Assembly: GCA_013399855.1 (NCBI GenBank) | Contig: VXAY01002371.1 | Location: forward strand, 2,412,883-2,476,882 | Direction: 5' to 3' | Source: Oxyruncus cristatus | Taxonomy: Eukaryota > Chordata > Aves > Passeriformes > Cotingidae | DNA: 64,000 nt | Part shown: in pieces, positions 60,401 through 64,000 of the stretch | Position numbering within the stretch: position 1 is the stretch's first letter | Layout of the letters: each line of letters opens with the position of its first letter | Notes under the pieces: generated by a model | What the model saw: only the letters and a program-made list of their open reading frames with translations | Database searches by the model: none | Told to the model about the DNA's origin: nothing | Translations under genes and position numbers: made by a program

Positions 60401-63398
60401 CTAACACATTTGGAATGAAAAAAGAAAAGTGAGTTTATGAATAAAAATTTAAAAAAGAAAGGTGGGGGGAAGCATAAAAGAAAGAAAAAACAATGCTGCT
60501 CTTCTCCAGCAGAGAGCCTTTTATTGTAAAGGACATCACAACCACTGATTAAGGCTTCCTTGCAAGGCAAACCTAACTATAGCTCTTCTAAAAATAGAGG
60601 GGAAAAAAATTAGTTGACCAAGGTCACATTAAGTTTTTCAACAGAAATGGGAACAGATTCCATGACTCTTAAATCTCAAATGCTAATCCGTAGTCCAAAT
60701 AAAATATCACCCTAAAATAAGCTCATAAGCTAAAAGGCAGGAAAGGAGGGAATAAAGAATATATGATAGAGAAATTAACAGATAGATAATGTCAAGGAAA
60801 TAATAAAACAGGTAGTACTGGAAAATTAGCAAATAGGTCAGTAGTTATTTCCTCAGCAAAACCAAGACTCAGCCATCAATCATGATAAAAATATGAATGA
60901 CTGCTAAAGTGTTCATGCACGGCAAGTTTGTTCACGGACAAAGGTTATGGAAAAAACTTGGAGAACAGTCTAAGGAAAAACCAGAGAATGGCTTTAGGTG
61001 ACCTCATTTGTCTCTCCAAAGCAGAGGAAAGGTTGTAGTTCTCTGAACCAACAGCTAGAAACCCAGTAGACAATGTCAAGGGCAAACAAAAAAATTGTTG
61101 TCCAGAGCTGTAAAGTTTTTTTTAGAATTAAATCTCCACAGGTTGCTTAGGAAGAGGCAGAGGAGAAATCCCCACAAGTTTCCAACTCTCTCTACCAAGA
61201 AATTGGACAAATCTCTAGGAAAATCGGCGCTACCTGTTTCTCTACCAGTTAGTAAGAAAAATCTTCTATTACCTACCTAAAAAAAATATACCTCATTCTC
61301 TCAGCTGAATCAATTCCAACAAAAGCTTTTCTCTTTCTAGAAAGTGAGGGTTTTTAATATGTATTACAGTTGAAAATATTTAGAGGGACTCAACTAAAAT
61401 TTCTGATTAGGCTACTGTTCGCAGAAGCATAGCCTATCTATTCCAGTTATTGTATTACCTTTATCTTATATGTCATTAAAATGGATTTAAAACTAAAAAT
61501 AAACTTTTCAGAATGACAAAAAAACCAATTTGGCCCAGACTAACATCTGTTAATTGTGAGCTGCAGTTTGTAGTATAACAGGAGTATTTGCAGAATGCGG
61601 GTTTGACAATGAAAATAGGAAGTTAATTAAATGTGTAAAAAAGTTTAAAGTTTATTTATGGGGAAGCCCATGGAGGAAGGAGACCCTGCTGGCACTCATC
61701 AAAACTCTGTGCACAGCCACTCAAATGCATTTGTTCACCTTCGAGTACAGTCCAGGGACTGCATTCAGCTTCTAAAGAGGCATTTGTGGTGTGAAGAGCA
61801 TCCCCACCTCCTCTGGGAGGAAAAGGGTGACAGACTATCTGGATAGATAAATCCTTCAGACTGGATTCAACCTATGGACCACCTGCTATGAACCACACTG
61901 ATACACCTGATGTCCTGCATATTTCCAATTCCCTCTAGAAGAATATATGGCATAATAATACAATGTACATACAAAAGTAACCCAGACAAGTCTAGGTAAA
62001 AATACTCAGATATCAGAAGCAAAAACACAGTGCTCCACTTCTGGCAATCTACCTTGATTTTTGGGAGGGTCAGTTTCCTATCTGCAACGCTATGTTATTT
62101 CTGGGACCTAAGAGTTTGGATCACTGAACTTTGTGTCACCAAACATGTTGTGACACATAAACTAGGGAAGTATGGGTGTTTTGCTCTTCACCTCAGCCTT
62201 GCCTAAGGTTATATGGGTCTCACCAGAATACAGTTCTCTCTGTATCTAAGCGTTCCTCTATTGGTCTGCATATCATATGGTTTGTATCAACAAGCTATAC
62301 TTCCTAAAACAGTGAAACTGTAAGCTAAAGCTGAATTTTGGTTCAGGAATTTACTTGTCTTTGTTTCCGTTATACATTTTTCAATTTTAAAAAGTTCTCT
62401 TCTAGATTTCTTTCTATGGGCATCTGCTAAATTGTTTCCCATGTAACATAAATGTAATTAGCTCAAGATGCCAGTGAGTTAAAGAGAGGGAAAGACAGCC
62501 ACAACCCAACAACTGCCAATGTACTGCACTGTGGAGACATAAAATTCATCGGGTGTGATATCTGCATTGAGAAAAACTGAACTGAAATGCAGAAATTAGA
62601 GAAGAAAATACTTATAATCTAATTAAAAAATCCATATGAAAGTTGTTACAATAGAGAGAGAAAAGTCAGGGAAAAAAAGGTATAAGTAGATTGCTTTTAT
62701 TGGATATTCATATCTAGATCACACTGAATTTTTAGGTTTTCTGTCTTTTGCTGAGTTTATAAAATATTTTGCTTTTTTTCCACAGCCACAGAACTGACTG
62801 TACCAGAATAAATCCAGGAATTAGTCTGAAGACCTGCCAATCTAATAGGGGGTCACACAGTCCTAAATTTTCATATCTATAATTTCAGATTTTTGCATGG
62901 CAAACCTGGTGAAGTCCAGAAATCTATTCTTTTAATTATAAATGAATGTCTCTCCTGAAATAAAGTTCATTCTTTGCTGAGAACTGTAACAGGGAAGTAG
63001 AGAACATGAGGAACTCAAGATCACTTAAAAAAAAAAAAAAACAAAAACGGAATGAGATCATCCAAGATGATTCATTACTAAGTAATTAAAAAAAAAGGAC
63101 AAGTTTCATCCTATACATTGCTACATGTTAGTGTTGGATCTTATAATTTTGACTTTACAGCAGATTTTAGGTACTGTGCAGAAACTTCAGGCTGCACGTA
63201 TAGCTCAAATTTTGGAGAAAAAAACCAGATAGGTGGATACAAATCACACCTTTAAGTAAACAAAGGGGAAAAAAAAAAAAAAGGAAAACCAGGGCTAAGT
63301 GTTACTATACCTACCCGTCTTCCTTCTAGAAACTTAAGAGCTGTGCCAATGTTGGCAACCCAGTGGATTCTCTTCAGCTGACGTCCCTGCTCACAGGG
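336..63398 (-). CDS. SYNE1: SYNE1 (nesprin-1) gene, internal part: 38 exons, 2,053 codons
   Basis: Nesprin-1 is a giant scaffold of the outer nuclear membrane. Its N-terminal CH domains bind F-actin, a very long spectrin-repeat rod follows, and a C-terminal KASH segment joins SUN proteins in the perinuclear space (family knowledge; the KASH end is not in this window). Seen here: 38 minus-strand exons whose splice phases agree at all 37 junctions and whose joined frame has no stop. Residues 1-59 of the joined frame finish CH1, about 60-110 are a Ser-rich linker, about 110-221 are CH2, 222-237 come from a microexon, and 238-2053 are helical, charged, Leu-heptad sequence typical of spectrin repeats. 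Similarity to human SYNE1 (from memory) is strong throughout, for example [28 protein letters not shown] and [13 protein letters not shown]. By recall of the human start, about 75 residues precede this window. SYNE2 is the main alternative, but the rod matches SYNE1 closely. All introns are GT-AG. The promoter lies outside. Confidence 0.96.
1874..2053 (-). CDS. SYNE1: SYNE1 e37: spectrin repeat
   Basis: One base completes Arg, then [20 protein letters not shown] and [19 protein letters not shown] to VIHE with a split Lys. Acceptor aatttgcag|ATT, donor AAAA|gtaagt. Confidence 0.96.
2695..3323 (-). CDS. SYNE1: SYNE1 e36: long exon covering about two repeats
   Basis: 629 bp, by far the largest exon here; [10 protein letters not shown] to QALQQ plus a split Arg (AG|A). 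It contains [40 protein letters not shown] and [15 protein letters not shown], all matching human SYNE1 in order. Acceptor ttcccatag|AAC, donor AAAG|gtaaaa. About 209 residues without an intron cover close to two spectrin repeats, whereas neighbouring exons carry 33-76 residues each. Confidence 0.97.
3612..3765 (-). CDS. SYNE1: SYNE1 e35: spectrin repeat
   Basis: One base completes Arg, then [20 protein letters not shown] and [18 protein letters not shown] to ASHNK, phase 0 out. Acceptor tctatag|GAT, donor AAG|gtaaac. It is strongly colinear with human SYNE1. Confidence 0.96.
5006..5172 (-). CDS. SYNE1: SYNE1 e34: spectrin repeat
   Basis: [20 protein letters not shown] to QTVDK plus a split Arg (AG|G). 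[13 protein letters not shown] is near-identical to human. Acceptor ttctcag|GAT. The donor AAAAG|gtttgt departs from consensus at +3 to +5, but no other site keeps the frame into e35. Confidence 0.94.
6157..6280 (-). CDS. SYNE1: SYNE1 e33: spectrin repeat
   Basis: One base completes Lys, then [20 protein letters not shown] and [16 protein letters not shown], phase 0 at the end. Acceptor ttttgttag|GCA, donor CAG|gtatgt. FLAWLE marks the conserved Trp of a repeat. Confidence 0.95.
6383..6570 (-). CDS. SYNE1: SYNE1 e32: spectrin repeat
   Basis: [19 protein letters not shown] through [16 protein letters not shown] to a split Lys (AA|G). Acceptor cacctag|GAC, donor GAA|gtgagt. The next intron is only 102 bp, the shortest in the window. 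Confidence 0.94.
8237..8335 (-). CDS. SYNE1: SYNE1 e31: short spectrin-repeat exon
   Basis: 33 codons, [10 protein letters not shown] to LQDCT, phase 0-0, acceptor tttcatag|GTG, donor ACG|gtgagc. The Ala/Ser-rich middle ([13 protein letters not shown]) is less charged than its neighbours; human SYNE1 has a similar CSSATETYKVL segment at this place. Confidence 0.93.
8886..9113 (-). CDS. SYNE1: SYNE1 e30: spectrin repeat
   Basis: 76 codons, [10 protein letters not shown] to EESLKQ, phase 0-0, acceptor cattttag|GTC, donor CAG|gtagac. It includes [19 protein letters not shown] and [20 protein letters not shown]. It was not covered by a long open frame but aligns along its whole length. Confidence 0.95.
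9874..9916. repeat. 43-bp direct repeat, copy 1
   Basis: tggtccattatcatggcagt onward to atgtctct; it matches 12,351-12,393 at 42 of 43 positions in the same orientation, 2,477 bp away, inside the same intron (e29-e30). Confidence 0.9.
12054..12133. repeat. Unclassified interspersed repeat, copy A
   Basis: attatttcagcataaaagat and a later gattaaaatcaagttct block correspond in order to 21,101-21,162, where the gap between the blocks is shorter. Probably two relics of one repeat family; the family was not recognised. Confidence 0.5.
12351..12393. repeat. 43-bp direct repeat, copy 2
   Basis: Partner of 9,874-9,916, with one c/t difference. It sits 71 bp beyond the donor of SYNE1 e29. Flanking sequence does not clearly extend the match on either side. 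Confidence 0.9.
12465..12615 (-). CDS. SYNE1: SYNE1 e29: spectrin repeat
   Basis: One base completes Asp, then [20 protein letters not shown] and [20 protein letters not shown], ending QISQIK in phase 0. Acceptor taattttag|TAT, donor AAG|gtgatt. A 43-bp repeat copy lies 71 bp past its donor. Confidence 0.96.
12616..15406. other. Intron e28-e29, 2,791 bp
   Basis: AT-rich, with an A-run near 13,674 and TA-rich patches at 14,745-14,780. Nothing else recognised. Confidence 0.7.
15407..15567 (-). CDS. SYNE1: SYNE1 e28: spectrin repeat
   Basis: [10 protein letters not shown] to LEEE plus a split Asp (GA|T). [20 protein letters not shown] and [12 protein letters not shown] are colinear with human SYNE1. 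Acceptor ccttacag|GAA, donor AGA|gtatgt. Confidence 0.95.
16583..16723 (-). CDS. SYNE1: SYNE1 e27: spectrin repeat
   Basis: 47 codons, [10 protein letters not shown] to SELDQTK, phase 0-0, acceptor ttttttag|GTC, donor AAG|gtattt. [19 protein letters not shown] and [11 protein letters not shown] identify the human counterpart. Confidence 0.94.
16732..16748. repeat. (AAAC)n microsatellite
   Basis: A few aaac units directly upstream of the e27 acceptor; a similar run is at 30,521-30,538. Confidence 0.7.
17974..18150 (-). CDS. SYNE1: SYNE1 e26: spectrin repeat
   Basis: 59 codons, [10 protein letters not shown] to REEQLQ, phase 0-0, acceptor tccttttag|CAA, donor CAG|gtgggt. It is basic at its start, then [18 protein letters not shown] and a Leu-heptad helix. 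It is moderately diverged from human. Confidence 0.93.
19437..19604 (-). CDS. SYNE1: SYNE1 e25: spectrin repeat
   Basis: 56 codons, [10 protein letters not shown] to QLLLHHQ, phase 0-0, acceptor taattgtag|ATT, donor CAG|gtagga. [18 protein letters not shown] and [11 protein letters not shown] match the human order. Confidence 0.95.
21101..21162. repeat. Unclassified interspersed repeat, copy B
   Basis: attatttcagcataaaagat then gattgaagtcaaattcta; partner of 12,054-12,133 with a deletion of about 19 bp relative to it. Confidence 0.5.
21489..21653 (-). CDS. SYNE1: SYNE1 e24: spectrin repeat
   Basis: 55 codons, [10 protein letters not shown] to LLDLLAE, phase 0-0, acceptor ctgtag|GAA, donor GAG|gtacaa. 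It contains [13 protein letters not shown] and [14 protein letters not shown], colinear with human SYNE1. Confidence 0.94.
22870..22978 (-). CDS. SYNE1: SYNE1 e23: spectrin repeat
   Basis: One base completes Arg, then [20 protein letters not shown] to CKASVG, leaving in phase 0. Acceptor tatttcag|ATT, donor GGG|gtgagc. NWISSTE is the Trp-bearing start of a repeat. Confidence 0.95.
23251..23459 (-). CDS. SYNE1: SYNE1 e22: spectrin repeat
   Basis: [10 protein letters not shown] to GYKS plus a split Arg (AG|A). It contains [19 protein letters not shown] and [16 protein letters not shown]. Acceptor tcccatcag|TTG, donor CAG|gtgtca. Introns of about 250-270 bp on both sides make e21-e23 a tight cluster. 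Confidence 0.96.
23708..23866 (-). CDS. SYNE1: SYNE1 e21: spectrin repeat
   Basis: 53 codons, [10 protein letters not shown] to MIKEHV, phase 0-0, acceptor gtgtatag|GAT, donor GTG|gtatga. It was not covered by any long open frame; the call rests on splice signals, phase and match to APYHLLHLKI-type human sequence. Confidence 0.94.
24704..24838 (-). CDS. SYNE1: SYNE1 e20: spectrin repeat
   Basis: 45 codons, [10 protein letters not shown] to LHRQWK, phase 0-0, acceptor acttcag|GAA, donor AAG|gttagt. [20 protein letters not shown] is essentially identical to human, so this is one of the most conserved segments of the window. Confidence 0.97.
25426..25590 (-). CDS. SYNE1: SYNE1 e19: spectrin repeat
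   Basis: 55 codons, [10 protein letters not shown] to LLRKHS, phase 0-0, acceptor gtaactcag|AAT, donor AGC|gtgagt. [18 protein letters not shown] is almost the same as in human SYNE1. Confidence 0.96.
26599..26690. repeat. Perfect tandem duplication, 2 x 46 bp
   Basis: The unit starts tatccaactttttaggagca and ends catgataaa; copies 26,599-26,644 and 26,645-26,690 are identical. Complete identity points to a recent duplication. It is intronic (e18-e19). Confidence 0.95.
26950..27050 (-). mobile_element. CR1 LINE 3'-end remnant
   Basis: aatcatagaat-type tail at 26,958-26,968, then actgagttggaag, a degraded copy of the CR1 body and aggacaacccca near 27,020. This is the reverse complement of an avian CR1 3' end, so the element points toward the minus strand and is 5'-truncated to about 100 bp. 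The family is inferred from memory of avian CR1 tails. Confidence 0.8.
27681..27839 (-). CDS. SYNE1: SYNE1 e18: spectrin repeat
   Basis: 53 codons, [10 protein letters not shown] to VQITFQ, phase 0-0, acceptor ttctttcag|GAT, donor CAG|gtaata. [14 protein letters not shown] matches the human repeat. Confidence 0.93.
29530..29703 (-). CDS. SYNE1: SYNE1 e17: spectrin repeat
   Basis: 58 codons, [10 protein letters not shown] to LLKQKAQ, phase 0-0, donor CAG|gtaagt. It holds [20 protein letters not shown]. The acceptor ggcggaaag|GTC has a purine-rich last stretch, with the pyrimidine tract (acttcttttt) set further back. Confidence 0.93.
30031..30174 (-). CDS. SYNE1: SYNE1 e16: spectrin repeat
   Basis: 48 codons, [10 protein letters not shown] to IKEQLSK, phase 0-0, acceptor ttgtttcag|AAT. 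The donor AAG|gttgga is weak at positions +3 to +6, but it is the only one that keeps the alignment into e17. Confidence 0.92.
30647..30799 (-). CDS. SYNE1: SYNE1 e15: spectrin repeat
   Basis: 51 codons, [10 protein letters not shown] to FVQELE, phase 0-0, acceptor tttctgtag|TAT, donor GAA|gtaagt. It is more diverged from human SYNE1 than its neighbours, but order, length and phase fit. Confidence 0.92.
32276..32440 (-). CDS. SYNE1: SYNE1 e14: spectrin repeat
   Basis: 55 codons, [10 protein letters not shown] to LFMQVKQ, phase 0-0, acceptor cttcttcag|GAT, donor CAG|gtaagt. [15 protein letters not shown] and LNGRWRELF mark two adjoining helices of a repeat. Confidence 0.97.
32441..35838. other. 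Intron e13-e14, 3,398 bp
   Basis: Contains the 104-bp near-palindrome at 33,333. A 145-codon open frame at 33,561-33,998 (+) resembles no protein I know. TA-rich patch at 34,745-34,800. Confidence 0.75.
33333..33436. repeat. 104-bp imperfect inverted repeat, hairpin-forming
   Basis: The left arm (33,333-33,373) and right arm (33,395-33,436) are reverse complements over about 40 bp with a handful of mismatches and one offset; the loop is 21 bp. The outer ends pair as ttcagatgcaactgaaa with tttcagttgcatctgaa, and the inner ends as tactggtc with gaccagta. It lies in the intron between e13 and e14. It could be a small nonautonomous DNA-transposon relic or a foldable precursor RNA; sequence alone does not decide. 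Confidence 0.85.
35839..36041 (-). CDS. SYNE1: SYNE1 e13: spectrin repeat
   Basis: [10 protein letters not shown] onward to HSKK, phase 1 in and 0 out. [20 protein letters not shown] and [14 protein letters not shown] are near-identical to human SYNE1 as recalled. Acceptor gtatctcag|TGG, donor AAG|gtatgc. Confidence 0.97.
36042..41154. other. Introns e11-e13
   Basis: The non-exonic parts are 36042-37557 and 37655-41154. Around 37,297-37,392 there is a weak likeness to older avian CR1 sequence that I would not call. Nothing else recognised. Confidence 0.65.
37558..37654 (-). CDS. SYNE1: SYNE1 e12: spectrin repeat
   Basis: [20 protein letters not shown] then [12 protein letters not shown]; it ends with one base of the Val codon. 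Acceptor cttttcag|TCT, donor TCAG|gtaaat. It follows the longest intron on its 5' side but one (3.5 kb). Confidence 0.96.
41155..41323 (-). CDS. SYNE1: SYNE1 e11: spectrin repeat, highly conserved
   Basis: One base completes Arg, then [28 protein letters not shown] and [15 protein letters not shown], ending QNYI in phase 0. Acceptor gttttatag|GTT, donor ATC|gtaagt. It is one of the strongest SYNE1-specific matches in the window and argues against SYNE2. Confidence 0.97.
41872..41984 (-). CDS. SYNE1: SYNE1 e10: spectrin repeat
   Basis: [10 protein letters not shown] onward, with [18 protein letters not shown], a motif nearly identical in human SYNE1. It ends in a split Arg codon (AG|G). Acceptor caaaccag|GAT, donor CAG|gtaagg. 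Confidence 0.96.
44501..44548. repeat. Short 28-bp-period duplication
   Basis: catgctatctgccatcacag at 44,501 recurs as catgctatctgtcatcacaa at 44,529. Intronic minor duplication. Confidence 0.8.
44965..45129 (-). CDS. SYNE1: SYNE1 e9: spectrin repeat
   Basis: 55 codons, [10 protein letters not shown] to KLEQHK, phase 0-0, acceptor tttcctag|CTG, donor AAG|gtagat. [13 protein letters not shown] carries the conserved Trp of a spectrin helix A. Confidence 0.95.
46287..46424 (-). CDS. SYNE1: SYNE1 e8: spectrin repeat
   Basis: 46 codons, [10 protein letters not shown] to WERVSSR, phase 0-0, acceptor ctttgcag|TCA, donor AGG|gtaagt. It contains [15 protein letters not shown], a charged amphipathic helix matching human SYNE1 in order and spacing. 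Confidence 0.93.
47199..47306 (-). CDS. SYNE1: SYNE1 e7: start of the spectrin rod
   Basis: 36 codons, [10 protein letters not shown] to LQEKYQ, phase 0-0. Acceptor catcatag|AAG, donor CAG|gtaagc. It contains [16 protein letters not shown], the Trp-containing first helix of the first spectrin-type repeat after the CH head. Confidence 0.93.
49003..49056 (-). mobile_element. Short CR1 LINE 3'-end remnant
   Basis: cagaatcatttaggttgg followed by aaaagacctctaagattgtc and cagtccaa is the typical reverse-complemented 3' end of avian CR1. Only about 50 bp are recognisable; the next 50 bp may be a more diverged continuation. Confidence 0.75.
49812..49837. repeat. (ATTC)n/(ATTT)n microsatellite
   Basis: tttatttattcattcattca and a further unit; short, intronic. 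Confidence 0.7.
50877..50918. repeat. Tandem repeat, 3 x 14 bp
   Basis: Three exact copies of tattaatggctatc in the intron between e6 and e7. Confidence 0.95.
52167..52214 (-). CDS. SYNE1: SYNE1 e6: 48-nt microexon after CH2
   Basis: Sixteen codons, [16 protein letters not shown], phase 0-0. It has a long pyrimidine tract and ttgctag acceptor upstream and an AAG|gtaagg donor. It sits where human SYNE1 (recalled) has EILPGFPSFANSVQNFK, and residues L, S-F, S and FK align. It is too short to appear as a long open frame; the call rests on position, phase and splice signals. Skipping it keeps the frame, so alternative use is possible. Transcript data could overturn it. Confidence 0.8.
52215..55006. 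other. Intron e5-e6, 2,792 bp
   Basis: Contains the foldback element at 52,463 and a visibly GC-richer block at about 53,790-54,330, with several overlapping short open frames on both strands but no recognised protein. Confidence 0.7.
52463..52735. mobile_element. Diverged foldback repeat element
   Basis: The sequence at 52,486-52,516 (ttctttgagatgtgttga and following) recurs inverted at 52,692-52,725 (acaacacatcttgaggaa). About 175 bp separate the arms. From memory, a gttactta...gagatgtgttg repeat of this kind is common in turtle and crocodile genomes, which suggests an old sauropsid element; this recall is unverified. It lies 250 bp upstream, in gene sense, of the SYNE1 microexon. Confidence 0.55.
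55007..55116 (-). CDS. SYNE1: SYNE1 e5: CH2 end
   Basis: Completes the Asp codon, reads [10 protein letters not shown] then [12 protein letters not shown], the last helix of CH2, and ends VQEND in phase 0. Acceptor cttgtctag|AT, donor GAT|gtaagt. The intron before it is only 141 bp, so e4 and e5 act as one compact CH2 unit. Confidence 0.95.
55258..55454 (-). CDS. SYNE1: SYNE1 e4: CH2 core
   Basis: Enters with one base completing Lys and leaves with one base of Asp. It encodes [20 protein letters not shown] and then the NRENLEEAF helix, the classic core of a second CH domain. Acceptor atctttag|GCA, donor GAAG|gtacct. A retroviral pol remnant begins only about 190 bp upstream of the acceptor, in the opposite orientation. 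Confidence 0.96.
55640..56720 (+). pseudogene. Broken endogenous retrovirus pol remnant (RT and start of RNase H)
   Basis: This is a plus-strand retroviral polymerase relic lying antisense in the intron between SYNE1 e3 and e4. Recognisable pieces are the reverse-transcriptase palm ([14 protein letters not shown] at about 55,711), the active-site box reading YIDNIIVWG (about 55,806), the thumb/connection ([19 protein letters not shown], about 56,025), and an RNase H-like stretch (about 56,240-56,560). It is dead: a frame change near 55,680, stops at 55,974 and 56,343, and Asn in place of the second catalytic Asp. Gag, protease, integrase, env and LTRs were not seen. The limits are approximate, the left one least certain; the retroviral class was not resolved. 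SYNE1 reading is unaffected because it is spliced out. Confidence 0.85.
56877..56986 (+). repeat. A/C-only low-complexity tract
   Basis: Runs of A broken by short C runs, nearly without G or T for about 100 bp, just after the retroviral relic. It yields long open frames of Lys, Pro and Thr that are artefacts of composition. Confidence 0.85.
57993..58171 (-). CDS. SYNE1: SYNE1 e3: Ser-rich inter-CH linker and CH2 start
   Basis: Starts [12 protein letters not shown] and ends in a split Lys codon (AA|G), donor AAA|gtaagt. The middle is rich in Ser, then Lys/Arg (SPPSKRKVV), as in the long nesprin-1 linker between the CH domains. The end, [12 protein letters not shown], is the first helix of CH2. 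Confidence 0.95.
58172..59814. other. Intron e2-e3, 1,643 bp
   Basis: Plain intronic sequence; no repeat family or coding frame recognised. Confidence 0.65.
59815..59907 (-). CDS. SYNE1: SYNE1 e2: last helix of CH1
   Basis: 31 codons, IKLVN to ILYFQ, phase 0-0, acceptor ctatatag|ATT, donor CAG|gtacta. It contains [13 protein letters not shown] and WTIILYFQ, the very conserved end of the first CH domain, which forms part of the F-actin-binding surface. Confidence 0.96.
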
Positions 63399-64000
63399 CT
63401 TAAAGGGAACGAACAGATTAAAATCCAATTAGTTTTATGCCAATTTGAAAATGAAGTTCCAGGTTAACATCAATGCTTACGTACCCACCGTAGTCTGATT
63501 TACACGTAAAAATGCTCCTTGCAACAGTCAAATTGTCGAATTGTATATTTCCATATATCAACAGGGAGGATCGACAGATATAGGGGACATAAATGTGATA
63601 CTTCTATAATGTTTTTTGTGATATTAAAAAGTTATGTATGTCTTAATAAACCTCAGGATGTGAGCTGTTGGCTTCAGTCTATAAACATCATCAAATCAGA
63701 GAACTGTTCTTCTTGTATAAAATAAACTACTACTATTTTTATATGCATGTACACACCTATATATATGTATATGTATTTGAGAGAAGGTAACATTCCTCAG
63801 GGAAATATTTTTGCCTGCAAACTATACGACAAAGTTATTTTTAAAAATCATTCTGCAGTGAAGACATTTTACCTATGAATTTTCATTCCATCTATCTAAT
63901 ACCTTATTGGCAATCAAACACCAGCTATCACAAATTCCCACTGAACAATGAATTTTGCTGAACTTTAGACAAGTAGGTTAAAAAAAGACAGAACATATTC
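59908..64000. other. Intron e1-e2 and intron upstream of e1
   Basis: 59908-63314 and 63399-64000. A-runs near 63,028 and 63,270 and a TA-rich patch at 63,755. No promoter, CpG-rich island or first exon was seen, so the transcription start lies further upstream. Confidence 0.65.
63315..63398 (-). CDS. SYNE1: SYNE1 e1: CH1 domain, C-terminal part
   Basis: 28 codons, PCEQG to LEGRR, phase 0 at both ends. Acceptor ctttaag|CCC and donor CGG|gtaggt are visible. It carries the CH1 stretch [14 protein letters not shown], a signature of type 1 CH domains of the spectrin/nesprin family that contributes to actin binding. Earlier exons with the start codon are beyond the window. Confidence 0.95.

Noticed and set aside
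1..64000. SYNE2 (nesprin-2) as the gene identity
   Set aside because: CH domains alone could fit both, but the rod exons match SYNE1 closely and in order across nearly 2,000 residues.
63399..64000. First exon or promoter at the right edge
   Set aside because: No CpG-rich stretch, no start-codon exon with CH1 N-terminal sequence; by recall about 75 residues of CH1 and leader are still missing upstream.
1..64000. tRNA, rRNA, CRISPR array, operon features
   Set aside because: No cloverleaf, rRNA or regularly spaced repeat pattern noticed; the window is vertebrate intron and exon throughout.

Overview
This is a stretch of a bird genome lying inside one large gene, the nesprin-1 gene (SYNE1, spectrin repeat nuclear envelope protein 1), read on the minus strand. 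I could place 38 consecutive coding exons by reading frame, splice signals and protein similarity recalled for vertebrate SYNE1. They join without a frameshift or stop into 6,159 nt = 2,053 codons. The window starts and ends inside introns: the promoter, start codon and first exons lie beyond 64,000, and the long remainder of the gene, including the KASH membrane anchor, lies before position 1. Bird origin is inferred from two CR1 LINE 3' ends of avian type (26,950 and 49,003), the compact introns (none above 4.9 kb) and an old endogenous retrovirus fragment; the species cannot be told.

Layout in gene order, right to left (exons called e1-e38 within this window). 63,398-59,815 (e1-e2): C-terminal part of calponin-homology domain 1. 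58,171-57,993 (e3): Ser-rich linker and start of CH2. 55,454-55,007 (e4-e5): rest of CH2. 52,214-52,167 (e6): a 48-nt microexon. 47,306-336 (e7-e38): a continuous chain of spectrin-type three-helix repeats, about 1,800 residues. The paired CH domains bind F-actin and the spectrin rod extends in the cytoplasm from the nuclear envelope, so this window encodes the actin-binding head and the first part of the rod of the giant isoform.

Non-gene content is almost all intron. Recognisable items are the two CR1 remnants, a broken retroviral pol remnant antisense to SYNE1 (about 55,640-56,720), a 104-bp near-palindrome that could fold as a hairpin (33,333-33,436), a diverged foldback element (about 52,463-52,735), a 43-bp direct repeat 2.5 kb apart flanking most of one intron (9,874 and 12,351), a perfect 46-bp tandem duplication (26,599-26,690) and minor tandem repeats. 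I saw no second gene, tRNA, rRNA, CRISPR array or bacterial feature. No clearly new biological system was found; the hairpin, the microexon and the retroviral insertion beside a CH2 exon most deserve a second look.
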